In this document: positions 48,437-59,614 of the stretch, piece by piece
Layout: each line of letters starts with the position of its first letter
Numbering within the stretch: the first letter of the stretch is position 1
Assembly (NCBI GenBank): GCA_963828715.1
Contig: CAWHFX010000005.1
Location: forward strand, 248,001-312,000
Direction of reading: 5' to 3'
Source: JAQGMV01 sp963828715
GTDB lineage: Bacteria > Pseudomonadota > Gammaproteobacteria > Burkholderiales > SG8-41
DNA length: 64,000 bases
Notes under the pieces: generated by a model
What the model was told of the DNA's origin: nothing
What the model saw: the letters and a program-made list of their open reading frames with translations, nothing else
The model's database searches: none
Made by a program: the position numbers and the translations under genes

Positions 48437-48530
48437 CCCGCATGATGTAGTTCGCACTCAGTTCGCCCTGAGGAGGCCGACTCGGGCCGTCTCGAAGCCT
48501 GCCCTGAGCTACGTCGAAGGGGGTGAACGA
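48437..48530. repeat. Intergenic repeat of the CTGAGG/CTTCGA type
   Basis: Contains cactcagttcgccctgagga, cgtctcgaagc and ccctgagctacgtcgaagg. This is the common proteobacterial form with inverted CTGAG and TTCGA cores. Related to the copies at 33336 and 45906. It lies between the convergent decarboxylase and pbpC genes. Confidence 0.65.
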
Positions 48531-48533
48531 CGC

Positions 48534-50674
48534 CTAGTGTTGCGCCCGCAAGCCCCGCACCTCGAAACGGATGCGATCGAGCTCTTCTCCCCGCGCGCTC
48601 TTCAGTGTCACTTCCCGCATGCCGGGCTGCGGGAGCCACAACACCGCACGATCGGCGCGCGCTTCCCTGCCGTCCTCGAACACGAATCGCGCACCGCTTG
48701 GCGCACCGCGCTGCGCCAGAACCAGGCGCTGCCGGTCGCGCGGAATGTCGGGGTCGACCGCGTAGATCGCGCCGCGTGCCGGTGAGATGATGCGTGCCGC
48801 CGCAGCATTCCCATCGAGCGGCACGATCTTCGAGCTTTCCGTCCCTGCGATGAACCACTCGTCGCGTTCCGGTTCGATCGCGCCCGCATAAGAGACGCGC
48901 TGACGCAGGACGCCGTCAGGCGCTGCGGGCCGCGTGGGCGTCCTGCCTTCCTGGAGGTAATCCATGATCTCGCGCCACACCGGCGCTGCGCCGTCGATGC
49001 CCGACACGTCGTGCATGGGTGCGCCCGAGAAATTGCCGACCCATACGGCGACGGTATAGGCCCCCGCGAACCCGACGGCCCAGTTGTCGCGCATGTCCTT
49101 GCTGGTGCCGGTTTTCACACTTGCCGGATAGCGGGTCGCGAGCGGGCTCGCAAGACCGAACGTGAGCGCACGCGCTGCGGGATCGGCAAGAATGTCGCTC
49201 ACGATGAAGGCAGCCCGCGGGTCGATGACTTGCCTTTCGTCCGCGCCACGCTTCGAATCGCCGGGTACGGTCGTAACGCGACTCCAGCGGCCGCCGTTCG
49301 CGAGCGTGCGATAGGCGTTGGCAAGCTGCAGCAGGGTCACCTCGGCGCCGCCGAGTGCGAGCGAATATCCGTAGTGATCGGCGTCGCGATTGAGGCTCTC
49401 CAGGCCGAGATCTTTCAGTCGCCGGTAGAACGGCTCGTAGCCGACGAGCGCGAGCGTGCGTACGGCCGGCACGTTGAGCGAGGATGCGAGCGCGTGCCGC
49501 AGCGAGACAGGACCTTTGAAGCTGCGGTCGTAGTTCTGCGGGACGTAGAGACCGGTCGTCAACGTCACCGCGAGCGGCGAGTCGTCGAGCACGGAAGCCG
49601 GCGTCAGCAGGCGACGCTCGAGCGCGAGCGCATAGAGGAACGGCTTCAGGGTCGAGCCCGCCAGCCGCGGCGCGAGGACGCCGTCGACTTCGTGCGCACG
49701 CGACAGGACACCGCTCGATCCGACCCACGCCAGCACTTCGCCCGTCGCGTTGTCGAGCACGACGAGCGCGCCGTCTTCGACATTGCGGCCCTCCAGCTCG
49801 CGCAGATGCCGCGTAAGCGTGTCGGTCGCGAACCGCTGAAGGCGCGCATCGAGCGTGCTCTGCACCCTCTCGCCGCGCTCGCTTCAACCGTTTGCGTGCG
49901 AGATGCGGCGCCAGACCGTCGATGTCGTCGACCCGCCGCGTGCCGCCCAATGTTCCCGCGGCAACGCCCTGCACCAGCAGACATGCACGCTCCTCGTTGC
50001 CGAGCAGCGCGCACGCGCGGCGGGCTGCACGTGCCGGTGCCGCGTTCGGGGCTCGCACCAACGCCGCCAGCAGGGCGCTTTCGACGCGATCGAGCCCGGC
50101 CGGGCGTTTGCCGAGGAGACCGCGCGCCGCTGCATCGATACCTTCGAGCTCGCCGCGGAACGGCGTCAGGTTGAGCCACGCTTCGAGTATCTCGGCCTTG
50201 CTCCAGTCGCGCTCGATCGCGAGCGCCTGTCGCGCCTGCCGCCACTTCTGGATGAGATTGCGGTGACCGCCGCGTTCGAGCGCTGGCTCGAGATGCGCCG
50301 CGAGCTGCATCGTTATCGTGCTGCCGCCGCGCCGTTCGCCGGAAAGCGTCTGTTTCAGCGCTGCACCGAATGCGCGCCAGTCGACCCCGCCGTGCTCGTA
50401 GTAGCGCTTGTCTTCCGAGGCGATCACGAGGGCGACCATGGCCGGTGAGACGTCTTCGACACGGACCCACTCGCCGCGCCGCCGCGCATGATCGATGCGA
50501 ATGCGTGAAAGCGGGTCGCCGTGACGATCGAGCAGCCACGCATCCGAGGCGCGCCATGCCGCTCGAACGGACTCAAAGCGGGGAACGGAGTAGGGCGCGA
50601 TCTGCGAGCGAGACACCCAGCGCTGCGCCGAGCGCGCAAACCGTGTACGCCGCGATCCGGGTCGCCGCTTTCAC
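48534..50674 (-). CDS. pbpC: Penicillin-binding protein 1C, bifunctional peptidoglycan synthase (frameshifted)
   Basis: Starts at GTG 50674, overlapping the upstream stop, with an N-terminal anchor TRIAAYTVCALGAALGV. After a break near 50585 comes the transglycosylase domain: ASEDKRYYEHGGVDWRAFG and RGGSTITMQLAA. After a break near 49870 comes the transpeptidase domain with SxxK (STLKPFLYA), SxN (SSLNVPAV) and KTG (VKTGTSKDMRDNW), and a C-terminal BiPBP-C domain. Joined length is about 712 residues. The enzyme polymerises and cross-links peptidoglycan from the inner membrane. It is co-encoded with the alpha-2-macroglobulin gene, as in many Gram-negatives. Confidence 0.93.
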
Positions 50675-53600
50675 GGTTTCACCGCTACGGCCTGATTCGG
50701 CAGCTCGCCCATCATCTCGGGTGCGTAGAGCGCCTCGACGTGCGTCGCCGGCAGATCGAATCGCCCGGGATTGTTGAGGCGAACGGTGTATTCGGTCTTG
50801 AAGGTGCCTTTCGGAACGAACGCGTAGTAGGCGCGATACGCTTCCTGCGTGCGCTCGACGTATGCGGGCGCCACCGTCGCCGCTCGCTTTTCGCCCTGCG
50901 TGAGCGAGCCCGCATCGCGACCCAGCCCCGAGCCGAGAATCATCGAGCCGCCCGGAATCGGATCGTCGACGACGACCCACGTCATGTCCGTCTGCGCATC
51001 GATCTCGAGCGTGACGCGGTAGACGTCGCCGCGCGTGTAGCCTGAGCGGTCCTTCTGCTCGACCGGCGCGACGGTGCGCTTGACGTTGAAGCCGCTTGCC
51101 ACAGGTGCGTTAAGCGGCAGCGCGGCGCGCGACTGCACGAGTGCCCATGGCGCACCCGCGCCGTTGTGCGTGACCGTGAGCGACTGGTTGCCGGTCGGCC
51201 ACGCGATGTCCCTGGATTCGGGCGTCGGCTTCACGTCGATCGAGGTCGAGCTGGAGCCGAGCGCAACGACGACGTTTCCGCCTGCCGGCGTTTTCTCGAA
51301 CGCCTCGGGCAAAGCGCGACAGCGCCACCACGCCCCACGCGTTCGCGACGGTGGTGCTCCAGCGTCCGCGCGCTCTGCCGCGACAGCGCGCCGCGCACGA
51401 GACGCGGGACATCGTCTTTCCAGTCGGGCTGATCGAGCACGGCGAGCAGCGCGCGATTTGCGTTCACGTTCGGATCGACCATGAGCCACCACAGCGCATC
51501 GTTGCGCTCGGTCGAGAACGTCATGACCGTCCCCTGGAAGTTGAGCCGCGCGCGCAGCAGGCCGAGCGCTTCCTTGAGCCGCTCGGCGCGGCGCGGAACG
51601 CCGTCCACGCGCTTCAGGATGCCGATCCAGTCGATCAGCGCCGAGGTCGGCCACGATGCAGGATCGACCGCGATCGAATCGAGCATGGCCGGCCGCGCGC
51701 TGACCGTGCCGGGAAAGTGCTTCGATGGCCGCCAGCTTGCGCAGGCTCAGGTCCGGCGCGGGGAGCGGGCCGTCGCGGACGATGCGACCCGTTGCGAACG
51801 CTTCCAGTCCTTTCAGCATGCGCCCGAGCGACGCATCGCTCCACTCGCGGCCGCCCTCGTGCGCGATCTGCACGAGGTACGACGTCAGCACGTCGCTGCC
51901 CGCCAGCGCGTCGCTCGGGAAGTAGCGTGCGAGCCCGTCGCGGTCGAGGTAGTTGGGAAGGCTCGCGTCGAGCGCGTTCCACAAGCGCGTCGTCGTGCAG
52001 CCCGATCGCTTTCGACGTGCGCTGCTCGAGACAGCCGTAGGGATACGCGAGGAAATAATCGCGCACGGCCGAAAGATCACCGGCCAGGCTGCCCAGCACC
52101 TCCACGCGCACGCCACCGCGTCCGGGTAGCGCCGCCGGCGGGACGCTCGACCGCAATGGTCAGCGGCTTGTCGAGTCGCGCGAGTGTCGCCTGATACGTC
52201 GCGCACCGGATAAACCGGCGCCACCTTCTGCGACGTGCGCAGCCGGTCACGCGTGCCGTCGCTGCCGGCGGAGACATCCCAGTAGACGCGGTCGAGTCCG
52301 GCGGGCACTTTCACGGGCACGCTGATCGTCCTCGCCTCGTTCGCCGCGAGTGCGATCGCCTGTTCTCCGCGTTCGCAGCGTCTTTGCCCCCGTCTCGTCG
52401 GCGTGCTTATCGCTCAGCGTCCATTCGAAGCGGGTCGAAATCGGCCGCGCCGTCGTGTTCCTGATCGTGAACATCGCGCTGAACTCGTCCTGCCTCACGC
52501 ACGAGCGGCGGCAGTCCGGAAAACATCATGAGGTCCTGCGTCGTGCGCACCGTGGCGAGACCGTGCCCGAACTTCGACGCACCGGCGTGCGCGATCGCGA
52601 CGATGCCGAAAGCTGGACAACGAATCGTTCAGCGGCACCTCGACGCGTGGCGCGCCCCTGTGCGTCGAGCGGAACGCGGGCTTTCCACAGGAGCAGCGTG
52701 TCGAAGAGCTCGCGTGTGCCGCCGCGCCCTCCGCCGCCGCCCGGCAGCCACCGCTTTCTTTCCGAAGTGACGTTTGCCGATCACGTAGCCTTGCGCGGTC
52801 GAAGTTACGACCTCGGTCGGGCGCTCATGGAGAACGCCGTCGAGAATGTTCCAGGACTTGTTGTCGAGCAGCTCGAGCAGGCCCTCGTCGACCGCGGCGA
52901 GCGCGATCTCGCCGTTGGCGGCGCGCGTTGCCACGGCTGTCGCGCACTTCGATCCCTACGCGTGTGACTTCGCGGACTTTGAGTACGTCGCGATCGGGTG
53001 TGACTTTCACATTGAGCGCGTAGTCGGCCTGGCCCACCTTGATTTCCGCCATGCCGAGCCTGAAAGCGGGCTTGGCGAGATCGACGAGCGCGGTCGGCCG
53101 TGTGTCGCGCTCGACCGGAACTTCGTCCACCAGACGCAGCCAGTATCCGATCGTGTAGATCCAGCGCTTCAGCCACGCGTACGGTCCCGGCACTTCGGGA
53201 TCGACGCGTCCGCGCAGCGCGAGTGCGGAGACGAAGACGTTCGGTCCGTAGTGTCCAAGCATCGGCACGTCGATCACGGGCGACTTGCCGTCGAGGCTCA
53301 TGACCTTCTGCCACAGCACGCCTTCGCGCTCGACCGTGACGAGGACGGTCGCCTCGCGAAACGGCATGCGCACCTGAAGCCGCGCGGTTTCACCCGGCTC
53401 GTAGCGCTGTTTCTCCGGGAATGAGATCGATGCGGTCATTGTCGCCCGGTTCGAACCACCACTGCTCGTCGCCGCGGACCCACGCCGTCGCCGTTGCGTA
53501 CGATTCGCGTCCGGCGCTGTCCTTCGCGCGCGCGAGGAGGACGAGCTCGCCGGACGCATCGGAGCGGATCGTGCAGAAAGCGAGTCCGTTCGCGTCGGTG

Positions 53601-56531
53601 CGGGCGGAGCAGCCGGAACCCGCGCGTGTCGTTTCCGTGGTCGTGTCGTAAGCGTAGAAGCCGCCGATCAGCCGTCGCCGGTTCGAGTACGTCTTGCGTT
53701 CGTACAGTCGACGCCGACCGGGTAGTTGGAAAGTGGCTTGCCGGCGGTATCCAGCACCGCGAGTTGCGCGCTGCACCGCTTTGCCGCTCGCCGCCCAGCC
53801 GTTCGGCCTTGATGCCGACGTAGACACCGGCCGGATGCAGGGGCACGCGGGTCGCAGCCGCGCGCGATCTCGCCGTTCGGATCGGCGAATTCGATCTCGA
53901 CCAGCAGGTCGGCCGCGCGATCGATGACCGGCAGCTTATCGACGGGTAGCTTGGCGCTGCCTGCCGCGTCGAGCGTGAGCGTTCGCACGACAGTCGCACC
54001 GACACTCTGCGTCGCATCGGCAGCGTTCTCGTCGTCGGTATCGAAACGGGTCCAGGTGTCCGCGAGCGAACCCTGTTGCGTCCCGATCTTCACCGGCCTG
54101 CCGCCGAACTGGTAGTCCGGATAATCGCGGAACTGAACGGCACGTTCCTCGACGCGATAGCGCATCTTCACCGGAAGGTTGGAAGCAGGCCCGCCTGCGA
54201 GATAGGTGACGATCGCGTCGATGTTCGCAGTCGCCGGTTTCACCAGCGGCTCTTTGGGCGGCGCGAGCACGGCACGCATGAGCGGCACGCGAAAGGCTTC
54301 GACGCGAAAGCGCGCGTCCGCTTGAATGTCCGATCCGGGCCACGCGATCCGGTAGGTGCCGAGTTTCGCCTCGCTCGGAATGGCCCACGTGCTTTCCGCC
54401 ACACCGCTCGCGTCGAAGCTCGCCTGCAACTTGAATTTCTGCCCGCTGCCCAGATGCTCGATCTCGGGCGATTTCGGAAGATCGGACGTGGCCGGCATGC
54501 GGAATCCGGCGACGGTTGGCACCCGCACGAGATGCTTCATGCTGCACGGTTTCACCAGGACGGAACAGCGGCCGGTCGAAAATCGTGTGTAACGCGACCG
54601 AACCCCGGGCGCGCTCGGCCATTCGCAGATTGAAGTTCCAGGGCTGGATGCCTTCGTTCCAGTTCGACTGCGTGAACGCGACGTCATCACCGAGTCGCGC
54701 GAACGCGAACAGAACGCCCGAGTCGTCGCCGCAATCCGGTATCGCCTGAAGCGCCGGAAGTCGATCACCGACGAGGCCGATCCCCGACGCATCGGTGGTG
54801 CCCTCGAAATAGACCGTGCCGGCGCAGTCGCGGATCGAGACGCGCGCGTTCGCGACCGGCTTACCGCGATCGAGCGAAGTCACCCAGACGAGCGAGCTTT
54901 CGCGTCCGTGCTTCAGATGCACGGCAAGATTCGTCACGAGCACGCTCGTCGCGACGAAGTACGGTTTGTCTTCGCCGTGGAGGGCGCGCCCGAGTCGCGG
55001 GCTTGCCAGCTCGATCACGTAAAAGCCCGGTTTGCCGAGAGGAATGCCGACGACCTCGAACTGTTTACCTGCGCCCGGCAGGGGCAACTCGAAAGCCGAT
55101 GCTGCTTCGTTCGCGTCGATCGCGCGCACCTCGCCTTCGCGCACGTCGCGCTGGAGCGCTTTCTCCGCGCGTCTTACATGACGCTGCTGTTCGAATGCGC
55201 GGAAGCGACGCAGGATCGCGCCTTCCTCCGCAAGGCGCACCGTACGACCCGGGATCGCCTGCGGGTTGGCCGGACTCATTGCGACCGTCTGGCCCGCGAG
55301 CGTCGCTTCGACGTTGCGCACGGTCACCGGCAGCAATGGCTCGGCGTTCAGCTCGAGGATGCCGAAGCGTCCCGGAAATTTGACGAGGGGCGGGAACTCG
55401 TCCGTCGCCGTCTCGATCGGAAAGGCCGACTTGTTCTCCGGTTCACGTCCCGCATCGTCACGGAACGCACGTGGCAACTCGAGCGTGAAGCTCGTTTTCT
55501 CCGGAAACGGCCCTTTGAAGTCGATCGTCTGAACCGAGCTCGCCTTCTCTGTTATCACCGGCTGATAGCTCTGACCATCTTTCGCCTTCAGCCGTAATCC
55601 CGCGGCGACATCCCGCGGCACGGGCGCATTGAAATCGACAGTGATCGGCGTAATCGGCAGACACGCGGCATCTTTATTGATGCGCTGGCACGTGAGCTTC
55701 ACTGTGAACGAGGGTCGCACGGTGAAGGCGAGACGCTGCGGCTTGCCGCGCTCGATGCCCGTCTGCGTCTTCACTTGCGGTCCGAGAACGAGTGCTGCCT
55801 CGGCTCCAGCCGGCAGGCGCTGCGCGCAGCGCACAGCTACGACGGGAACATCCTTCCAGCGCTTGTCCTCGAGCTTGAAGCGCGCGAACGGCAGTTCGGA
55901 CCGCCCCTTCAGGTACGCGGTGAAGAGTTGATAGGTGGCATAGCGATTTGCGTTCGAGAATCTCGCGTGTCTCTTTTTCCGGGATCACTCTCACCGGGAT
56001 GCGCTCGTTCACGCCTGCGGCCTCGCACCACGCGCCGCTCAGCGTTCCGCTCGCAAGCGGCGCGTCGAGCGCCAGCACGAACACCTGTTCTTCGTCGATC
56101 GTCGTGTCGCCCGCGCGCGGCAGCGACGCGAGCACGGCCGGGCCCCCGGTGTTGAATTCGAACTGGCGCTGTCCCTCGATCGGCTGTCCGCTCGCGCCGA
56201 AGTCGGACTTCAGCGTGAATCGGCAGCGCTGGCCGGCCGGCAGATTGGAGTCGAAATCGAAGGTCCAGTTGCGCGTGTCGGCCCAGCGGCCGCGGCCCTT
56301 TGCGCGCTGAGGATCACCTTCGCACTGCACCGTGAAGGGATCGGCCAGTGCAGGGCTGCCGAATGCGACCACCGGTTCGCTGAACCGCACGGTGACCTGC
56401 CGCACGTCCTTGGCTTCGCCCTGCGGCGCGAACATCTGCACCTGCGGCGCCGCGTTTGCGAAGCCCGTCGTCAGCAAGGCCGACAGCGCCAGCCGCCGCG
56501 CAATGCTGTGCAGGGATTTGTGATTATTCAT
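50671..56531 (-). CDS. Bacterial alpha-2-macroglobulin with thioester motif (many frameshifts)
   Basis: Periplasmic broad-range protease trap of the YfhM/ECAM type. ATG 56531 gives a signal peptide (MNNHKSLHSIARRLALSALL, then TTGFANAAPQ) and no lipobox Cys at the cleavage site. Macroglobulin-like beta domains follow. The thioester motif YPYGCLEQRTSK is intact, CLEQ at 52033-52022. The receptor-like C-terminus ends MGELPNQAVAVKP. More than ten single-base breaks are needed, but the joined length of about 1950 residues and the conserved blocks all along argue for an intact gene. It pairs with pbpC: the trap blocks proteases while PBP1C repairs the wall. Confidence 0.88.
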
Positions 56532-56815
56532 GTCGCTCCCTTGGAACGCGATATCGGCGCGCATGCAAGCAGGCACGCGGCCGACATCGCCAGTTTTCGG
56601 ATGTTAATGAAGAAGAGCGTCTCTTGCCGCCGTCTCCGCGGGCGCGCTGTACCGGTTTTTGTTCTTGAAGTGCAATCTTTGTGGCACTCGTCGGAGCGCG
56701 CTGCTTCGAAGCTCGGTCCCGCGTTTTGTCAATCCGCGATATGAGCGGTGCGATGGCTGCCGCAACTCGCTCAGGCTTCGGCAAAATGATCGTGTGAGAA
56801 CGACGCCGAGTCGGC
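56532..56815. other. 284-base gap without a recognised gene
   Basis: Lies between the start of the alpha-2-macroglobulin gene and the FG-GAP protein. No frame shows family motifs. It should contain the promoter of the macroglobulin gene and, if the downstream protein is truncated, the breakpoint. Confidence 0.5.
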
Positions 56816-58813
56816 TTGGACAGCAGCACGCTCGCATCCGCGACCGTGTCGATCAGCGGGAACTTCCGCCCCGGTGAAGACCTGCTCTCGTTCACGAACG
56901 ATGGCGGGACCATGGGCAATATCCGCAGCTCGTATGCGGCCGACACCGGAATACTCACGCTCATCTCGCCCGGCGCTACGGCCACGTTGAGCGAGTGGAG
57001 TCACGCACTGCGCGCGGTCAGCTATAGCAATGCATCCGAAGCGCCCGCCGGTGGCACGCGCACGCTGAGCCTCGTCGTGAACGACGGCATCACGAGCAGC
57101 AGCCCGGCGAGCACTGCCATCGAGATCGCTGCCGTAAACGACGCGCCCGTGTTGTCGATCGCACGCCCGGGGGACGGAAAGGTAACCACCGCATTCAGCG
57201 CGCAGCTGAAAGGGATCGCGTATGCCAACGCGAGCGCTGCGCCGGGGCTGTCGATACGGCTAGAATGGCTTTTCTCGGATGGCAATGACACGGCCGTGCA
57301 GGGCAGCGGTGGGGCGCTCAGCGCTACGGGCATGGCCAGCATACTTATAGGAGATTCGGGATTGGGCCTCGATACGAACGCGGACGGTAAGAGCGACATC
57401 CTGTGGCGCGGGCCGCAGGGTCAGACCTCGGTGTGGCTGATGGACGGGCCGAACATCGCGCAAGGCGGCTTTCTGCTGGCCCCGCCGCCGTCGTGGACGC
57501 TCGTCGATGGTTACGGCGACTACAACGGCGATGGTAAGACCGACGTCTTGTGGCGCGGGCCAAATGGGGAGACCACGGTTTGGCAGCTCGACGGCACGCA
57601 GCTTACGCAGAGCGTGTCGGCGCCGAGCCTGGTGTCGCTCGACTGGCACGTCGTCGACGGTCACGGCGACTACAACGGCGACGGCAAGAGCGACATCCTG
57701 TGGCGTGGGCCGCAGGGACAGACCACGATGTGGATGATGAACGGGGGGCAGCTTGTCCAGGACGTTGCCGTGCCCGGCCCGATCCCGGTGGGCTGGAACA
57801 TCGTGAACGGGCACGCCGACTACAACGGCGATGGCAAGAGCGACATCCTGTGGCGCGGCCCGGAGGGGCAGGTCTCGGTGTGGCTGATGAATGGCCCGAC
57901 CATCGTGCAGGGCAATGCGCTGGGCACCATTCCGCTGGACTGGAGCATTGTCGATTCACAGGGCGACTACAACGGGGACGGCAAGAGCGACCTTCTGTGG
58001 CGCGGTCCGCTGGGTCAGACCTCGATGTGGCTGATGGACGGCAGCAACATCGCGTTGGGCCAGTTCCTGCCGGGCCCCATCCCGCCCGACTGGACCATTG
58101 CCGACGGGCACGGCGACTATAACGGCGACGGCAAGAGCGACCTTCTGTGGCGCGGGCCGCAGGGCCAGACCTCGGTGTGGCTGATGGACGGCAGCAACAT
58201 CGCGCAGGGCGGCGTTCTGCTTGCCCCGCCGCTCTTCTGGAAGATCGTCGACGGGCACGGCGACTATAACGGCGATGGCAAGAGCGACGTGCTGTGGCGC
58301 GGGCCCGACGGGCAGACGGTGCTGTGGCAGATCAACGGCACGCAGCTGACGCAGAGCAGCGGCTTACCCGGCCCGATCCCGGCGGACTGGAGCGTCACCG
58401 GCGAGTCGGGACCGATCCTGGTGGGTAATGCGGGGGCCGATACGCTGTCTGGCACCGATGCGGCCGACACGCTGCGCGACAACGGCGTAGGCGATCGCTT
58501 GGTGTTCGATGCGCCGCTGAACGCGAGCACCAACGTGGACACGGTGCAGGACTTCCGGCCGGGCGAAGACAAGCTCACGCTCAGTGAAGTGATCTTCACG
58601 CAGCTGCCGGTGGGGGCGTTGAGCGCGGGCAGTTTCGTGTCGGGTGCAAACCCGGTGGCGCAGGATGCGAACGACTTCGTTCTGTATAACACCAGCAACG
58701 GCCAGGTGTCCTACGACGCCGATGGCAACGGGCCGGGGGCGGCGATCGCGTTTGCAACGCTGTTCGGAAATCCGACCCTTACGGCCAACGACATCAGCGT
58801 GATCACGGGATAA
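56816..58813 (+). CDS. FG-GAP/VCBS-repeat protein with RTX-like C-terminus, probably N-terminally truncated
   Basis: 665 residues from a TTG at 56816. Residues 1-120 form a cadherin-like/Ig-like module (DSSTLASATVSISGNF, ending IEIAAVNDAPVL), the usual spacer of large adhesins. Residues about 186-535 are seven FG-GAP-type repeats of about 50 residues with the calcium loop DYNGDGKSDILWRGP and then SVWLMDG. Residues 536-560 resemble an RTX nonapeptide region (GNAGADTLSGTD), and the C-terminal block (SYDADGNGPGAAIAFATLFG) is typical of type I-secreted proteins. No signal peptide, as expected for type I export. The start falls inside a module, with an in-frame TGA at 56795, so a larger protein has probably lost its N-terminus or an upstream frame is broken. 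Confidence 0.75.
   Translation: MDSSTLASATVSISGNFRPGEDLLSFTNDGGTMGNIRSSYAADTGILTLISPGATATLSEWSHALRAVSYSNASEAPAGGTRTLSLVVNDGITSSSPASTAIEIAAVNDAPVLSIARPGDGKVTTAFSAQLKGIAYANASAAPGLSIRLEWLFSDGNDTAVQGSGGALSATGMASILIGDSGLGLDTNADGKSDILWRGPQGQTSVWLMDGPNIAQGGFLLAPPPSWTLVDGYGDYNGDGKTDVLWRGPNGETTVWQLDGTQLTQSVSAPSLVSLDWHVVDGHGDYNGDGKSDILWRGPQGQTTMWMMNGGQLVQDVAVPGPIPVGWNIVNGHADYNGDGKSDILWRGPEGQVSVWLMNGPTIVQGNALGTIPLDWSIVDSQGDYNGDGKSDLLWRGPLGQTSMWLMDGSNIALGQFLPGPIPPDWTIADGHGDYNGDGKSDLLWRGPQGQTSVWLMDGSNIAQGGVLLAPPLFWKIVDGHGDYNGDGKSDVLWRGPDGQTVLWQINGTQLTQSSGLPGPIPADWSVTGESGPILVGNAGADTLSGTDAADTLRDNGVGDRLVFDAPLNASTNVDTVQDFRPGEDKLTLSEVIFTQLPVGALSAGSFVSGANPVAQDANDFVLYNTSNGQVSYDADGNGPGAAIAFATLFGNPTLTANDISVITG
57371..58400 (+). 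repeat. Seven tandem coding repeats of about 147-150 bases
   Basis: Units start near 57371, 57520, 57673, 57820, 57964, 58114 and 58262, each with gacggcaagagcgac-like calcium-loop DNA and ctgtggcgcgg. DNA identity between units is high, which suggests recent duplication or gene conversion within the FG-GAP protein gene and makes the copy number prone to change or to misassembly. Confidence 0.8.
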
Positions 58814-58838
58814 GAGCGGTCACGTTCTTCGCATCGCG

Positions 58839-59540
58839 CTACCGCCGCAGGAAGTTGGCCATCCAGGCGCCGACGAGACGCTCGTCGGTGGGGTCACGCA
58901 GCGTTGCCAGCGCGGCATCCACTCGATCGGGGCCGATGTGTTCCCTGCGGGCGAGCAGCAGCGCTTCCTCGTATGCGGCCGGAAACTCGGGATGTCCTTC
59001 GATTCCGAGCATGCGCTCGCCGACTCTGAACATCGCGACGGGGCAATGCGCGGACGAGGCGAGGAGCGTGCTGTTCGGCGGCATGTCCTGCACCTGATCG
59101 GCGTGCATGTACTGGAGACTGCACGGCGATCGTTCCGGCACCATCCAGCCTTCAGATCCGAGGATCTGCATCTCGTGCACGCCGATGCCCCAGCCACTAC
59201 CGGCGCGTTCGACTTTGCCGCCGAGGGCTTCCGCGAGCATCTGATGTCCGAAGCAGATGCCGACGAAGGGCACGTTCTCGCGCTGGACCTCCTGCACGAA
59301 CGTCTTCAGCCCGTGAATCCAATGCTTGTCCTCGTACACCGAGCAGCGTGAGCCTGTGCAGACGATCGCATCGAATGTGGACGGTGCGGGTGGCATCTGC
59401 CCGTGATAGAGATCGATCCAGTCGAGATTCAGATGCGGAACATGAGGCGCGAGCAACGCCTGGAACATGTCCCGATATCCGCCGGCGATATGTCTGAAGC
59501 GTTGTGGAACGTCGTCGCAGCCGAGGAGGGCGATGTGCAT
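58839..59540 (-). CDS. Class I glutamine amidotransferase-like protein
   Basis: 233 residues, GMP-synthase-type GATase1 fold. Nucleophile Cys96 in VGICFGHQML and the partner His-Glu in IEGHPEF near residue 180; a GSRCSVYED stretch precedes the nucleophile. It would hydrolyse the amide of glutamine or of a gamma-glutamyl compound. Downstream of a glutamine-synthetase-like, an SDR and an aldehyde dehydrogenase gene on the same strand, it could hydrolyse a gamma-glutamylated intermediate, but it is not of the PuuD peptidase C26 type by eye. Confidence 0.85.
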   Translation of the reverse strand: MHIALLGCDDVPQRFRHIAGGYRDMFQALLAPHVPHLNLDWIDLYHGQMPPAPSTFDAIVCTGSRCSVYEDKHWIHGLKTFVQEVQRENVPFVGICFGHQMLAEALGGKVERAGSGWGIGVHEMQILGSEGWMVPERSPCSLQYMHADQVQDMPPNSTLLASSAHCPVAMFRVGERMLGIEGHPEFPAAYEEALLLARREHIGPDRVDAALATLRDPTDERLVGAWMANFLRR

Positions 59541-59544
59541 GAGG

Positions 59545-59572
59545 ACGAGTGACCGGTGACGGTGACGAGTGC
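59545..59572. repeat. Short GTGAC-type tandem array
   Basis: gacgagtgaccggtgacggtgacgagtg: repeated gtgac units spaced by two to four bases, directly upstream of the GATase start. Related to the arrays at 42519, 61861 and 63903. Confidence 0.6.
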
Positions 59573-59614
59573 TGCGTCACAGGTGCCGAGTGTGAACGAT
59601 AGACCGCCGAATGG

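Noticed and set aside
17063..56531. Programmed ribosomal frameshifting as the cause of the many split reading frames.
   Set aside because: There are far too many sites, in unrelated genes, with shifts in both directions and no slippery heptamers or stimulatory structures in common.
57371..58400. Regular DNA repeats of about 150 bases that could be mistaken for a CRISPR or satellite array.
   Set aside because: They are in frame, encode calcium-binding FG-GAP repeats, and have no short conserved repeat with variable spacers.
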